Positions 54,066 through 62,887 of a DNA stretch of 64,000 nucleotides are shown here, one piece after another. The stretch comes from Neorhodopirellula pilleata. GTDB taxonomy: Bacteria > Planctomycetota > Planctomycetia > Pirellulales > Pirellulaceae. The stretch is from the NCBI RefSeq assembly GCF_007859915.1, contig NZ_SJPM01000004.1:430881-494880 (forward strand), written 5' to 3'. Below the pieces are notes generated by a model, which searched no databases, had not been told where the DNA came from, and was given only the letters and a program-made list of their open reading frames with translations. Both the position numbers and the translations under genes were made by a program. Every line of letters begins with the position of its first letter. Within the stretch, counting starts at the first letter, position 1.

Positions 54066-54112
54066 ACCCCCACGAGCTCGTCTCGTGGGTGAATAAGGTT
54101 TGCAAGCTAGAC
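54066..54112 (-). repeat. Family F repeat, minus-strand copy
   Basis: 47 bases, 44 of which match the plus-strand copy at 58730-58776. Read on the minus strand it begins GTCTAGCTTGC and ends GAGACGAGCTCGTGGGGGT, with its own short palindrome ACGAGCTCGT. The two copies face each other across ileS-purN. Confidence 0.8.
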
Positions 54113-54217
54113 ACCGACGTCCCAACCTTCCGAGTTCAACTTGTGCTCGCCGCTTCAAGCGGCGAGCACAAGTTGAACTCGGAAGGTTGGGGAAACTGCG
54201 GCTTGTGTCTAGCTTGC
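54102..54217. repeat. Perfect 71-bp palindrome with outer arms
   Basis: 54121-54191 reads as 35 bases, one central C, and the exact complement of the first 35 (begins CCCAACCTTCCGAGTTCAAC and centre CGCCGCTTCAAGCGGCG). Outside a mismatch zone, 13-bp arms at 54102-54114 and 54205-54217 (GCAAGCTAGACAC and complement) pair again and match the end of family F. Confidence 0.92.
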
Positions 54218-54418
54218 CAACCTCGGCTTCCTGCCAGACGAGCTGGCAGGGGAGCAATCCATGAGATGTGGCCTATCAAGAGGGCGGGAGCCTGGGAGCA
54301 AGAGCACCAGTGCATGGGCGTCTTCACCGGGCCCGCGAACCTTGGGGCTGGGGAAAATCTCCTGGAAGGCTTAAAGTAGCGTCTTTCCGCTTTCTCTTCA
54401 CCCACCGATCGATTTTTG

Positions 54419-57400
54419 ATGACCGTGCCGCCTCCCAAGCCCTCGTCAAAGCCGTCCTTGCCATCGTCCGTTGATTTGTCCTCAACCTCTTCCGCAGGCG
54501 GGTTTCGGGCGGCCGACGGATCGCCCTCGTTCCCAAAGCTCGAAGAAGAAGTGCTGGCGTTTTGGGACGCGAACCAAATTTACGAACAATCACTCGCCCG
54601 TCGGGCGGACGCGCCGACGTTCGTTTTCTACGAAGGTCCCCCGACGGCCAACGGGATGCCGCACCCGGGGCACTGCCTGACACGGGCAATCAAAGACGTC
54701 TTCCCGCGCTACAAGACGATGCGTGGATACCGGTGCGAACGTAAGGCGGGCTGGGACACCCACGGGCTGCCCGTCGAAGTCGAGGTCGGCAAGGAACTCG
54801 GCATCCACAGCAAAGAGGAGATCGAGGCCTACGGCGTCGAGCCGTTCATCCAAAAGTGCCAACAGAGCGTTTGGCGGTACATGCAACAGTGGCAAACGCT
54901 AACCCGTCGGCTCGGCTTTTGGGTCGATTTGGAAAAGGCCTACGTGACCTACCATCAATCCTACGTCGAGAGCGTTTGGTGGAGCCTGAAAAATCTCTTT
55001 GATCGCGATCTGCTCTACCAAGGACACAAGATCGTGTGGTGGTGGGCTCAAGGCGGCACGGCGTTGTCCGCCGGCGAAGTCGGACAGGGCTATCGCGAGG
55101 TCGCTGATCCGAGCGTGTACGTTCTTTTCCCATTGATCGACGACAACAACAAAAAAACCAAACGGTCGCTCGTCGTTTGGACGACGACGCCGTGGACGTT
55201 GCCCAGCAACATGTACGCGGCCGTCAAAGCGGACTTGGATTACGCGGTCGTCGAGGACAGCGAAACCGGCGAGCAATTGATCCTCGCGGAGGCTTTGGTG
55301 GAAACGCTCGCGGGCAAGATCAAACGCGAACTCAGAACGATCGAAACCGTCTCGGGTCGATCGCTCGTCGGAATGCGTTACGTCCCGCCATTTGAAAACT
55401 ATCGTGACACGCTCGCCGATCCGGTCGGGGAACTCAAAGATGGCGGCAGCGACTCGTTGTACTGGCGGGTTGTCGCGGCTGATTTCGTGACGACCGATTC
55501 GGGCAGCGGCTTAGTTCACTTGGCCCCCGCGTTCGGTGAAGTCGACCATGAAGTCCTCGTCGAGGAGCGGATGCGATTCGTCGACGGGCAACGTCCCGAT
55601 CTGCTGTGCGCGGTCGGTCCCGATGGCAAGTTCACCGACGACTTCCCGTCACTCAAAGGCGAGTGGGTCAAGGCTGCTGATAAAACGTTGACGCGTGACT
55701 TGCGTGAACGAGGGTTGCTGTTGCACCTGGAACAATACCTGCACGATTACCCGTTCTGTTGGCGGGCCGAAGAGGATCCGTTGATCCAGTATCCGCGTGA
55801 AAGTTGGTTCATCCGCACGACCAAGTTCCGCGACTTGATGCTCAAGAACAACTCCAAGATCGGTTGGCAACCCGAACACATCCAAGACGGCCGGTTCGGC
55901 AACTTTTTGGAATCCAATGTCGATTGGGCGTTGTCCCGCGAACGCTACTGGGGTACGCCGCTGCCGATTTGGGTTTGCCAATCGACCGGCCGGATGGAAG
56001 CGATCGGCAGTTACGACGAACTGCTCGCCAAACCGGGGGTCGAGGGCACCGAAGTGTGGGCTCAAGCGAAAGCGGAAAACCCCGAATTGGTCGACGACCT
56101 ACGTGTCCACAAGCCGTACATCGACGCCGTGACTTACGCCTCGCCGTTCGAGGACGGGGCCCGGATGAAACGTGTCACCGAAGTCATCGATTGCTGGTAC
56201 GACAGCGGCGCGATGCCGTTCGCCCAGTGGGGTTGGCCGCATCAAAACCACGATCGTTTTGCCGAACAATTCCCGGCCGATTTTATCAGCGAAGCGATCG
56301 ACCAAACCCGCGGTTGGTTCTACAGCCAACTCGCGATCAGCACGATGTTGTTCGGCGAGGGTGCTTCGATCGGCACCGACTTGAACACGGATGTACCAAC
56401 CGTTTCGACCGATGCGGCACAAGACTACCCGCATCCGTTTCGCAACTGCATCGTGTTGGGGTTGATGCTGTCGCAGTGGTACGAGGCGGCGAACGAATCT
56501 GGTCCCAAGACGATCGTTTTGACCGAAGAAGAAACCGCCGAACACGCCGATCTGAAGTTCACCAAGAAGACCGGCAAGATGTCCAAGAGTTTGCGAAACT
56601 ATCGCAGCCCGTCGGAGATTTTTGATCGCTATGGTGCCGACGCGATGCGTTGGTACTTCTTTGCCAACCAAGCCCCGTGGAATTCGATCATCTATGCCGA
56701 TCAGGCGATCCGTGATTCGATCCCCGAGTTCCTGTTGCGACTTTACAACACTTTCAGCTTCTTCACGATCTACGCCGAAATCGACGGCTTTGATCCGACG
56801 CTTGCGGCGGACGCGGACGATCAACTCTCGCCCGCCAGCCTCGCGTCGGCGACAACCTATCGTGACGTTTCACAGCGCAGCGAGATCGACCGTTGGATCT
56901 TGTCGGAACTGAATCGGACTTTAGAAGTCGTTGTCGAACGAATGGATAAACTCGACAACTACAACGCATGCCAGGCGATCACGAGTCTGCTTGACGGTTT
57001 GAGCAATTGGTACGTCCGTCGCAGTCGCGATCGATTCTGGGGTAGCGACAAGGCATCCCAAGACAAACTCGATGCTTACTGGACGTTGTATGAATCGCTC
57101 GTCCAATTGACCAAAGTCATCGCCCCGTTCGTACCGTTCTTGGCCGATAAACTTTGGCAAGAGTTGACTCGGCCGTTCGGTGATCGCGTGCTCCGCAGCG
57201 TTCACCTGACTGACTACCCGACGGCCGATTCGTCGCGGATCGACGCGTCGCTGTCTGAGTCGATGAAAGTACTCCGTGAGATCGCGTCGCTCGGTCGATC
57301 AGCTCGCGCCGACGCGAAGTTGAAGGTTCGGTTGCCGTTGTCGAAAGTTGAAGTCATCCTGGCCAATGATTCGCAAATCGGATGGCTTGAAAGTCACGAT

Positions 57401-57994
57401 CAATTGGTTCTCGAAGAACTCAACGTCAAGGCGGTCGAGTACACCACCGAAGGTGGCGACTATGTTCAGTACAACGTCGTTCCCAACTTCAAACGTCTCG
57501 GCCCGAAGGTCGGCAAGAACATCCCGTTGGTCAAGAAGATGTTGGGCGAGGCCGACGGCAACGAACTACTTGGTCAACTGCAAACCTCCGGCAAGGTGAC
57601 GCTGGCGATGCCCGACGGTCCGTTGGAATTGGACAACGAAGACATCGAAGTTCGATTGAAGGCCCGCGAAGGATGGGCGGCCGCGCAAGGGACGAGCTGC
57701 GTCGTCGTGCTCAACACGGAAGTCACTGATGCACTGCGGCGCGAAGGCATCGCCAAGGACTTGATCCGAGCCATCCAAAGCCAACGCAAAGAAATGAAAT
57801 GCGAGTACACCGACCGCATCGAAGTGGCGATCGTCAGTGACGACGCGGACACCGAGGCGGCGATTGCGGCCCACCGCGAAATGATTTGCGAGGAAACCTT
57901 GGCGATCCGATTGGCCGATCAGCCGCTGCAAGCGATCGACGCGACATCGATCGAGAACGGTCAATTGTTCGTCGCGAAGGTGCCCGGCGAATGA
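54419..57994 (+). CDS. ileS: Isoleucyl-tRNA synthetase, eukaryote-like (type 2)
   Basis: 1191 aa from the ATG at 54419. Charges tRNA-Ile in the cytoplasm. Ser/Pro-rich lead of 40 residues, then the Rossmann fold with HPGH at 82-85 (HIGH motif), [18 protein letters not shown], the CP1 editing domain (about 230-440; [11 protein letters not shown]), KMSKS at 720-724, the anticodon-binding helices (about 860-1000) and a C-terminal part. WDTHGLPVE and the length above 1000 aa fit the eukaryote-like group (IleS2), members of which tolerate mupirocin. Ends in ATGA shared with purN. Flanked by inverted repeats on both sides. Confidence 0.96.
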   Translation: MTVPPPKPSSKPSLPSSVDLSSTSSAGGFRAADGSPSFPKLEEEVLAFWDANQIYEQSLARRADAPTFVFYEGPPTANGMPHPGHCLTRAIKDVFPRYKTMRGYRCERKAGWDTHGLPVEVEVGKELGIHSKEEIEAYGVEPFIQKCQQSVWRYMQQWQTLTRRLGFWVDLEKAYVTYHQSYVESVWWSLKNLFDRDLLYQGHKIVWWWAQGGTALSAGEVGQGYREVADPSVYVLFPLIDDNNKKTKRSLVVWTTTPWTLPSNMYAAVKADLDYAVVEDSETGEQLILAEALVETLAGKIKRELRTIETVSGRSLVGMRYVPPFENYRDTLADPVGELKDGGSDSLYWRVVAADFVTTDSGSGLVHLAPAFGEVDHEVLVEERMRFVDGQRPDLLCAVGPDGKFTDDFPSLKGEWVKAADKTLTRDLRERGLLLHLEQYLHDYPFCWRAEEDPLIQYPRESWFIRTTKFRDLMLKNNSKIGWQPEHIQDGRFGNFLESNVDWALSRERYWGTPLPIWVCQSTGRMEAIGSYDELLAKPGVEGTEVWAQAKAENPELVDDLRVHKPYIDAVTYASPFEDGARMKRVTEVIDCWYDSGAMPFAQWGWPHQNHDRFAEQFPADFISEAIDQTRGWFYSQLAISTMLFGEGASIGTDLNTDVPTVSTDAAQDYPHPFRNCIVLGLMLSQWYEAANESGPKTIVLTEEETAEHADLKFTKKTGKMSKSLRNYRSPSEIFDRYGADAMRWYFFANQAPWNSIIYADQAIRDSIPEFLLRLYNTFSFFTIYAEIDGFDPTLAADADDQLSPASLASATTYRDVSQRSEIDRWILSELNRTLEVVVERMDKLDNYNACQAITSLLDGLSNWYVRRSRDRFWGSDKASQDKLDAYWTLYESLVQLTKVIAPFVPFLADKLWQELTRPFGDRVLRSVHLTDYPTADSSRIDASLSESMKVLREIASLGRSARADAKLKVRLPLSKVEVILANDSQIGWLESHDQLVLEELNVKAVEYTTEGGDYVQYNVVPNFKRLGPKVGKNIPLVKKMLGEADGNELLGQLQTSGKVTLAMPDGPLELDNEDIEVRLKAREGWAAAQGTSCVVVLNTEVTDALRREGIAKDLIRAIQSQRKEMKCEYTDRIEVAIVSDDADTEAAIAAHREMICEETLAIRLADQPLQAIDATSIENGQLFVAKVPGE

Positions 57995-58590
57995 GCGACG
58001 CCGATTCTCCTTCCAGATTGCCGATCGCGGTGTTCTTGAGCGGCAGTGGTCGCACGCTCGCAAACTTGATTCAACATCGTGACGAGCACGGCTTGCCGAT
58101 CGACATCCGCTTGGTGATCGGCAGCCGGTCGGGCTTGCGCGGCATCGAGATCGCCGAGCAACATCACATCCCAACCATGGAGATTCGTCAAAACGAATTT
58201 CCCGAACCGGAGGCCTACAGCTCCGCGATGTTCGAGCCGGTGCGGGAATCGGGTGCCGAATACGTCGTGATGGCCGGTTTTTTGAAACACGTTTTGATCC
58301 CCGCTGATTTTGAAAACCGGGTGATCAACATTCATCCGTCCTTATTGCCGAAGTTTGGCGGTGCGGGGATGTACGGGCACCACGTTCATGAGGCGGTGAT
58401 CGCCGCGGGAGAAAGTACCAGTGGTTGCACCGTACATTTCGTCGACAACGTTTACGACAACGGCCCGGTGCTGCACCAACGTTCGTGCCCGGTCATGCCC
58501 GACGACACTCCCGATACGCTCGCCGCGAGGGTGTTTGAACAGGAGTGTTTGGCCATGCCCGAGGCGATTTGGAAGATTGCAACGGTTTAA
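57991..58590 (+). CDS. purN: Phosphoribosylglycinamide formyltransferase
   Basis: 199 aa starting at the ATG that overlaps the ileS stop (ATGA); an open frame further upstream is within ileS. Adds a formyl group from 10-formyl-THF to GAR in purine synthesis. Motifs: [13 protein letters not shown] (GAR phosphate loop), [11 protein letters not shown], the catalytic [17 protein letters not shown] (Asn/His) and Asp in [10 protein letters not shown]. Slightly unusual is [10 protein letters not shown] with a single-Gly phosphate loop; family variants of this kind are common in PVC bacteria. Translation is coupled to ileS. Confidence 0.94.
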   Translation: MSDADSPSRLPIAVFLSGSGRTLANLIQHRDEHGLPIDIRLVIGSRSGLRGIEIAEQHHIPTMEIRQNEFPEPEAYSSAMFEPVRESGAEYVVMAGFLKHVLIPADFENRVINIHPSLLPKFGGAGMYGHHVHEAVIAAGESTSGCTVHFVDNVYDNGPVLHQRSCPVMPDDTPDTLAARVFEQECLAMPEAIWKIATV

Positions 58591-58616
58591 TTTTACAGGA
58601 CGGTAGCGGGCTGTCG

Positions 58617-58635
58617 AGCTTAGAACCTATCCGAA
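58617..58635 (+). repeat. Family C repeat remnant after purN
   Basis: AGCTTAGAACCTATCCGAA, the start of a family C left arm that breaks off before the AAAAGGGG part. 26 bases after the purN stop. Confidence 0.65.
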
Positions 58636-58729
58636 TGACAACAATCAGCCGCAACGCGATAGCGTACGGTTCCCGAGACAAACGCAACGCGATGAAGAGC
58701 GTCCCGCCCAGTGTTGGGAGTGAGTCGTT

Positions 58730-58776
58730 GTCTAGCTGGCGAACCTAATTCACCCACGAGACGAGCTCGTGGGGGT
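58730..58776 (+). repeat. Family F repeat, plus-strand copy
   Basis: 47 bases matching 54066-54112 in opposite orientation with three mismatches. Runs directly into the heptamer repeat at 58775. Confidence 0.8.
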
Positions 58777-58802
58777 TACCTGTTACCTGTTACCTGTTAC
58801 CT
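58775..58802. repeat. Tandem heptamer repeat GTTACCT x4
   Basis: Four perfect copies of GTTACCT (28 bases) ending directly at the complement of the helicase stop codon (58803-58805). Heptamer copy number is likely to vary by slippage; it lies outside the coding frame. Confidence 0.9.
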
Positions 58803-61010
58803 CTAAACCCCAAATTCAAAAACACTTCGATACGCTTCGTTTGCTTCAAAATACTCCAGCACATCCGCATAGAAATCGTGGACGCACAACGTCGCGCTGT
58901 CTCCGACCATGATCAATTTGCGTTTGGCCCGCGTCATCGCCACGTTGCTCCGCCGACGATCAGCCAAGAACCCGATCACGCCTTCGGGATTGCTGCGGAC
59001 CATCGTCAATAGCACGACTTCCTTTTCACGGCCTTGAAAACCGTCGACGGTGTCCACTTCCAAACCCTCCAGATCCAACCGTTGACGCAGCAACCGAACC
59101 TGCGCGGCATACGGCGCGATGATCGCGATGTCGGGGCCTTTGATGCCCGCGTCGACGAGTTGTTTGACGAGATCAACGATGATCGTCGCTTCGCCCGGAT
59201 TGAGTTTGCTCTGTCCGTCCGGTTCGAGTTGTTCTTCATAGCCGGCACCGGCCGTGTCGATCCACATCAGCGGCGTGTTGGTCAGCGGCGTATCGTCGAC
59301 GCCGGGCAGATCGGACAACAGATGCGATTTGACGGATGCGTCGGCGATCAATGAACCTTCGTAAAAATGATCGCTGCTGAACCGCATGATCGCTTCGTTC
59401 ATCCGGTACTGGACCGTCAAACGTCGATACACGGGCTCGCCGAACCGCTCGACGAGTCGTTGCATCAGCGAGTCTCGCATGCCGATCGCGGCGGCCTCGT
59501 CGCTGAGGACGGTCGGCGGCAATTGGCAATGATCCCCGGCGATGATCAATCGATCGGCCCGCAAGATCGCCTGCCACATGCCCGCTTCGGTGCTTTGACA
59601 GGCCTCGTCGACGACGACCAAGTCAAAACGTTCGTCGCTGAGCAATTCTTCATCGATCGTGGCGGTCGTGCAAATCACATCGGCCCGATCAAGGACACCG
59701 CGAACAACGGATTTTTCGAGCGATCGAATCTGGCCTCGAATGCGACCAGCCTCGGCGAACATTTCGCCCCGTTGTTTCCGACCGCGAGACTCGCCGCGAG
59801 ATTCCCGTTGAGCCAGACGCAACAATTGCTCCAGCTCTCGCCGGAGGTCTTTGATCACGTGCGACGACGGGTCACGTTCGACTTGTCCGTCGAGTGTGTA
59901 ATCGCGGAGATGTTCGAACACGCGAGCGGGGTGGCCCACGCGGACGACGTAAGGCACCAAGCGTTGCAAGCGTTCGAGCAGGTTGTCGACCGCCGTGTTG
60001 CTGGCCGCACATGCGAGCACGCGTTCGCCGCGATCGACCGCTTGAGCAATGATTTCAGCGAGAGTCGTTGTTTTGCCCGTTCCCGGCGGTCCGTGGATGA
60101 TCGCGAAATCATCTGCCAAAAGCGCGAAGGCGACCGCATCTCGTTGCGGCGGGTTCAGTTCGGTTCGAAAATCGATGTCCCGCCGTTCCTCATCGATCGT
60201 TTCGTCGGGCAACGCGGCAACGTCGATCTTCGTGCCGTCAAACCGAGGTGATTCGATGCCCAGCAACACGTCACGAAGTCGGCCGCCGCGTCCGCGTTCA
60301 CCGCGTGCTTTGGCCATCGCCGCGATTTGTCGCTTGCGGGTCGTTTCGTCCGGGGACAGATCCAGCCGATAACGCAGTTCGCCGATCGAAGCGTCGGCGC
60401 GCTTGCTCGCTTTCTTGCCGCTGGCCGTTTGAGCGTCCGGGTCAGGGAAAACTTCGGTGGCGATTTGAATGACGTGGTTCTTGCGATGACTGACCACACC
60501 CGCAATGCCTTCGTCGGAAAGATCCGCATCGTTGGACAAGACCACCGGCGAACCGACCTTCAATCGGTTCATCGGCAATTCGCGACCGCCCGGTTTGGCC
60601 AAATCGAGCAGGTATCGCCCGGCTAAACCGGTGTGATAATCGACCAAGTCCAATCCGACGATCGCTTGCCCCGTGCTTTCAACGTCCCGTTGAGAACGAA
60701 TCTGTCGCAGCCGAGCTAAACGTGCGCGTTCGGCATCAGCTTCCAAGTCCAACCAAACGTGCAGTTGGTCAAAGTAATCGTCGACATCCAATGGCCTGTC
60801 GGTCGGCAAGCCGCGGGGGTACGGAACGTTCGCTAGTTTATCTTCTTCGCGACGATCGTCGCCGTGTGCGTCGAGTCGATCGGACTTCTTCGCTTTCTTC
60901 TTGCCGCTCTTGGGTTCGCCATGAATGCCATCGCCGAACGACGCGGACGCTTGGCCCAACGGGACCTCGTGCGGAGAATGAGATCGACCTTTACGGGAAC
61001 GTGCCGACAT
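58803..61010 (-). CDS. IGHMBP2/DNA2-NAM7-like superfamily 1B helicase
   Basis: 735 aa. N-terminal basic lead (SRKGRSHSPHEVPLGQ, KSGKKKAKKSDR), then a stalk/1B region (about 70-290). The motor core: Walker A GPPGTGKTTTLAEI near 308, motif Ia CAASNTAVDNLLERL, Walker B VVVDEACQ near 468, motif III AGDHCQLPPT, motif IV TVQYRMNEAIMRF, motif V VDTVDGFQGREKEVVLL, motif VI VAMTRAKRKLIMVGD. UPF1/IGHMBP2-type enzymes unwind DNA or RNA 5'-3'. Single gene on the minus strand, ending at the heptamer repeat. Confidence 0.93.
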   Translation of the reverse strand: MSARSRKGRSHSPHEVPLGQASASFGDGIHGEPKSGKKKAKKSDRLDAHGDDRREEDKLANVPYPRGLPTDRPLDVDDYFDQLHVWLDLEADAERARLARLRQIRSQRDVESTGQAIVGLDLVDYHTGLAGRYLLDLAKPGGRELPMNRLKVGSPVVLSNDADLSDEGIAGVVSHRKNHVIQIATEVFPDPDAQTASGKKASKRADASIGELRYRLDLSPDETTRKRQIAAMAKARGERGRGGRLRDVLLGIESPRFDGTKIDVAALPDETIDEERRDIDFRTELNPPQRDAVAFALLADDFAIIHGPPGTGKTTTLAEIIAQAVDRGERVLACAASNTAVDNLLERLQRLVPYVVRVGHPARVFEHLRDYTLDGQVERDPSSHVIKDLRRELEQLLRLAQRESRGESRGRKQRGEMFAEAGRIRGQIRSLEKSVVRGVLDRADVICTTATIDEELLSDERFDLVVVDEACQSTEAGMWQAILRADRLIIAGDHCQLPPTVLSDEAAAIGMRDSLMQRLVERFGEPVYRRLTVQYRMNEAIMRFSSDHFYEGSLIADASVKSHLLSDLPGVDDTPLTNTPLMWIDTAGAGYEEQLEPDGQSKLNPGEATIIVDLVKQLVDAGIKGPDIAIIAPYAAQVRLLRQRLDLEGLEVDTVDGFQGREKEVVLLTMVRSNPEGVIGFLADRRRSNVAMTRAKRKLIMVGDSATLCVHDFYADVLEYFEANEAYRSVFEFGV

Positions 61011-61043
61011 GCGATGAGTCCGAGCGAAACAAAAACAAACAAT

Positions 61044-61063
61044 GAGCCTATCCGAAAAGGGGT
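61044..61063 (+). repeat. Family C repeat, short copy upstream of DUF1294 gene
   Basis: GAGCCTATCCGAAAAGGGGT, identical to the left-arm core of family C. It lies in the spacer after the helicase start and covers the alternative start (ATG at 61042) of the DUF1294 frame. Confidence 0.75.
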
Positions 61064-61104
61064 ACTACCCTTTGAATAGGCTTTGGAAATGGACTCGATC
61101 GCCC

Positions 61105-61443
61105 ATGAGTTGGTTACCCATCATCGTCGTTGAAACGATTCTCGCCAGTGCCATTACGATCGTTTTGTACTGGTGGGACAAACGCGTGGCTCAATCCAGC
61201 CCCTCGAATTCGTCCTCAAGCGGGCGCAGCCGACGAGGTTCCGATTCGCGATCCGGGCAAACCCCGCGCCGGATCTCCGAGCGAACCTTGTTACTCGCCT
61301 CGTTACTCGGCGGATGGCCGGGGGGGTGGTGGGCGTCACGCCGATTTCGGCACAAGACTCAAAAACGCTCGTTTCGCATCCGTTTTGTCGCCGTGTGTAT
61401 GATTCACGTCGTTGCCGTATTGTGCCTTTTGCGATTCGGTTAG
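61105..61443 (+). CDS. DUF1294-domain membrane protein
   Basis: 112 aa from the ATG at 61105 (MSWLPIIVVE). The ATG at 61042 would add 21 residues read from a family C repeat, so I reject it. TM1 (SWLPIIVVETILASAITIVL), a Ser/Arg-rich cytoplasmic loop, then the DUF1294 signature: LLLASLLGGWPGGWWASRRF, RHKTQKRSFRIRF, and a final TM helix. Family function unknown. Upstream of smpB with a 10-base gap, so probably in one transcript. Confidence 0.78.
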   Translation: MSWLPIIVVETILASAITIVLYWWDKRVAQSSPSNSSSSGRSRRGSDSRSGQTPRRISERTLLLASLLGGWPGGWWASRRFRHKTQKRSFRIRFVAVCMIHVVAVLCLLRFG

Positions 61444-61453
61444 AATCGGGGTC

Positions 61454-62020
61454 ATGTCCAAATCAAAAACTAAATCGCACAAAACGACGCTGACGGAGGC
61501 TGGCCAGAAAAAGGCCGACACGAAGGCCAAGAAATCCGGCAAGGCCAATGCCGCGAAAAAGAACCAGCCCAACGTGACGATGGTTTCGGAAAACCGCAAA
61601 GCCAAGTTTCGCTACGAGATTCTCGATTCGATCGAATGCGGCATGATGCTCGTTGGCAGCGAAGTGAAATCGATGCGTGAGAAAAAACTCTCTCTCGACG
61701 AGGCCCACATTCGCGTCACCGGCGGCGAGTTGTGGTTGATCGGCGCGGATTTGGCCCAGTACAACAACGCGGGCATGTGGAATCACGACCCCCGCCGGCC
61801 GAGGAAACTGCTCGTTCATCAGAAGGAATTCGACAAGTTCGCCGGCCGCGCGTTCGAACGCGGGCTGACGCTGATCCCGCTGCGTGTTTATTTCAACGAC
61901 CGAGGCTTGGCCAAGTGTGTGATGGGGTTGGTCAAAGGCAAGAAAATCCACGACAAGCGCGAGACGATTAAAAAACGCGATACTGATCGAGGATTGCAGC
62001 GTGCGATGCGTGGACGATAA
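61454..62020 (+). CDS. smpB: SsrA-binding protein
   Basis: 188 aa from the ATG at 61454; the frame is open 14 codons upstream, inside the DUF1294 gene. Binds tmRNA and brings it to stalled ribosomes for trans-translation. A Lys-rich N-terminal extension of about 45 residues precedes the OB-like core: NRKAKFRYEILDSIECGMML, VGSEVKSMREKKLSL, WNHDPRRPRKLLVHQKE, LIPLRVYFNDRGLAKC. The C-terminal tail GKKIHDKRETIKKRDTDR is the conserved helix that reads the empty decoding site. No ssrA gene was recognised nearby. Confidence 0.95.
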   Translation: MSKSKTKSHKTTLTEAGQKKADTKAKKSGKANAAKKNQPNVTMVSENRKAKFRYEILDSIECGMMLVGSEVKSMREKKLSLDEAHIRVTGGELWLIGADLAQYNNAGMWNHDPRRPRKLLVHQKEFDKFAGRAFERGLTLIPLRVYFNDRGLAKCVMGLVKGKKIHDKRETIKKRDTDRGLQRAMRGR

Positions 62021-62145
62021 ACCCGCCATGCCATCTCGGTGAACCATCGGACAACATCGGACGTAGCCGTAGGCTGGGTGAAGGAGGCTTTGCGACGCCC
62101 ACCCGGCATTCCCACTAACCCACCTGCCACAACGAGCCCTTGTTC

Positions 62146-62874
62146 ATGTTGATGATCGCCGACTTAGTCAAGACATTCCCGCAGCCCGGTGGGGGTGAAT
62201 TGACGGTGCTGGACATTCCTCGGTTCGAGATGGCCGCCGGAGAACAAGTCGCGTTGATCGGCCAAAGCGGCGGTGGCAAGACGACGTTGTTGCATTTGAT
62301 CGCCGGCATGTTGTCAGCAACCTCTGGGTCGATCCGGATCGACAACATGGAATTGACTCGATTGAGCGAACAGGGACGCGACCGATTCCGCGCCTCGAAG
62401 ATCGGTTACGTCTTTCAGACCTTCAATCTGTTGCCCGCCTTTTCGGCGCTCGAAAACGTCAAGTTGGGCATGTCGTTCGGTGCCGGGAAAGTCGACGTGC
62501 AACGGGCAATGCGGTTGCTCGACAAAGTCGGCTTGGCCGATCGGGCGTCCTATCGACCCAAGCAGCTTTCCGTCGGGCAGCAACAACGGGTCGCCATCGC
62601 CCGAGCGCTGGCCGGGCGTCCGACCTTGCTGCTCGCCGACGAGCCGACCGCCAACGTCGACCCGGCGAGTTCCGATTCGGTGCTGAACTTGATCATCCAA
62701 TCTTGTCGTGCCGAAAACATCGGGCTGTTGATGGTCACCCACAGCATGGACGTCGCGTCACGATTCAAACGGGTCGAGCGTCTCGAAGAGATCAATCGGG
62801 CGATCGGCCCGAGTCTGATTTCGCAAGATGCCACCGAAGTTTCGCAAGATACCGCCGAACCCAACGCCTCGTGA
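62146..62874 (+). CDS. ABC transporter ATP-binding protein (LolD/MacB type)
   Basis: 242 aa from the ATG at 62146; TTG at 62140 is two codons upstream. Walker A IGQSGGGKTTLLH near residues 38-50, Q-loop in YVFQTFNLLPAF, signature LSVGQQQRVAIARAL, Walker B LLLADEPTANVDP, and the His switch in VTHSMDV. The signature has Val in place of Gly, as in other LolD-like proteins of this phylum. Drives the permease gene 13 bases downstream; the pair probably extracts lipoproteins or exports small molecules from the inner membrane. Confidence 0.92.
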   Translation: MLMIADLVKTFPQPGGGELTVLDIPRFEMAAGEQVALIGQSGGGKTTLLHLIAGMLSATSGSIRIDNMELTRLSEQGRDRFRASKIGYVFQTFNLLPAFSALENVKLGMSFGAGKVDVQRAMRLLDKVGLADRASYRPKQLSVGQQQRVAIARALAGRPTLLLADEPTANVDPASSDSVLNLIIQSCRAENIGLLMVTHSMDVASRFKRVERLEEINRAIGPSLISQDATEVSQDTAEPNAS

Positions 62875-62887
62875 TCCGAATCACCCT

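Larger units (their letters stand above)
53977..54418. other. Repeat-rich spacer between H4MPT-linked gene and ileS
   Basis: 442 bases between divergent genes. It contains the family F repeat at 54066-54112 and the palindrome at 54102-54217, followed by about 200 bases without recognisable features. The short frames across it have no family character. Promoters of both genes must be here. Confidence 0.55.

Noticed and set aside
54102..54217. Insertion sequence end or CRISPR unit
   Set aside because: No transposase frame, no target duplication and no regular spacing; a single palindrome with outer arms.
61042..61104. Upstream start of the DUF1294 gene (adds 21 residues)
   Set aside because: These codons are read from a family C repeat, so they are unlikely to be part of the protein.
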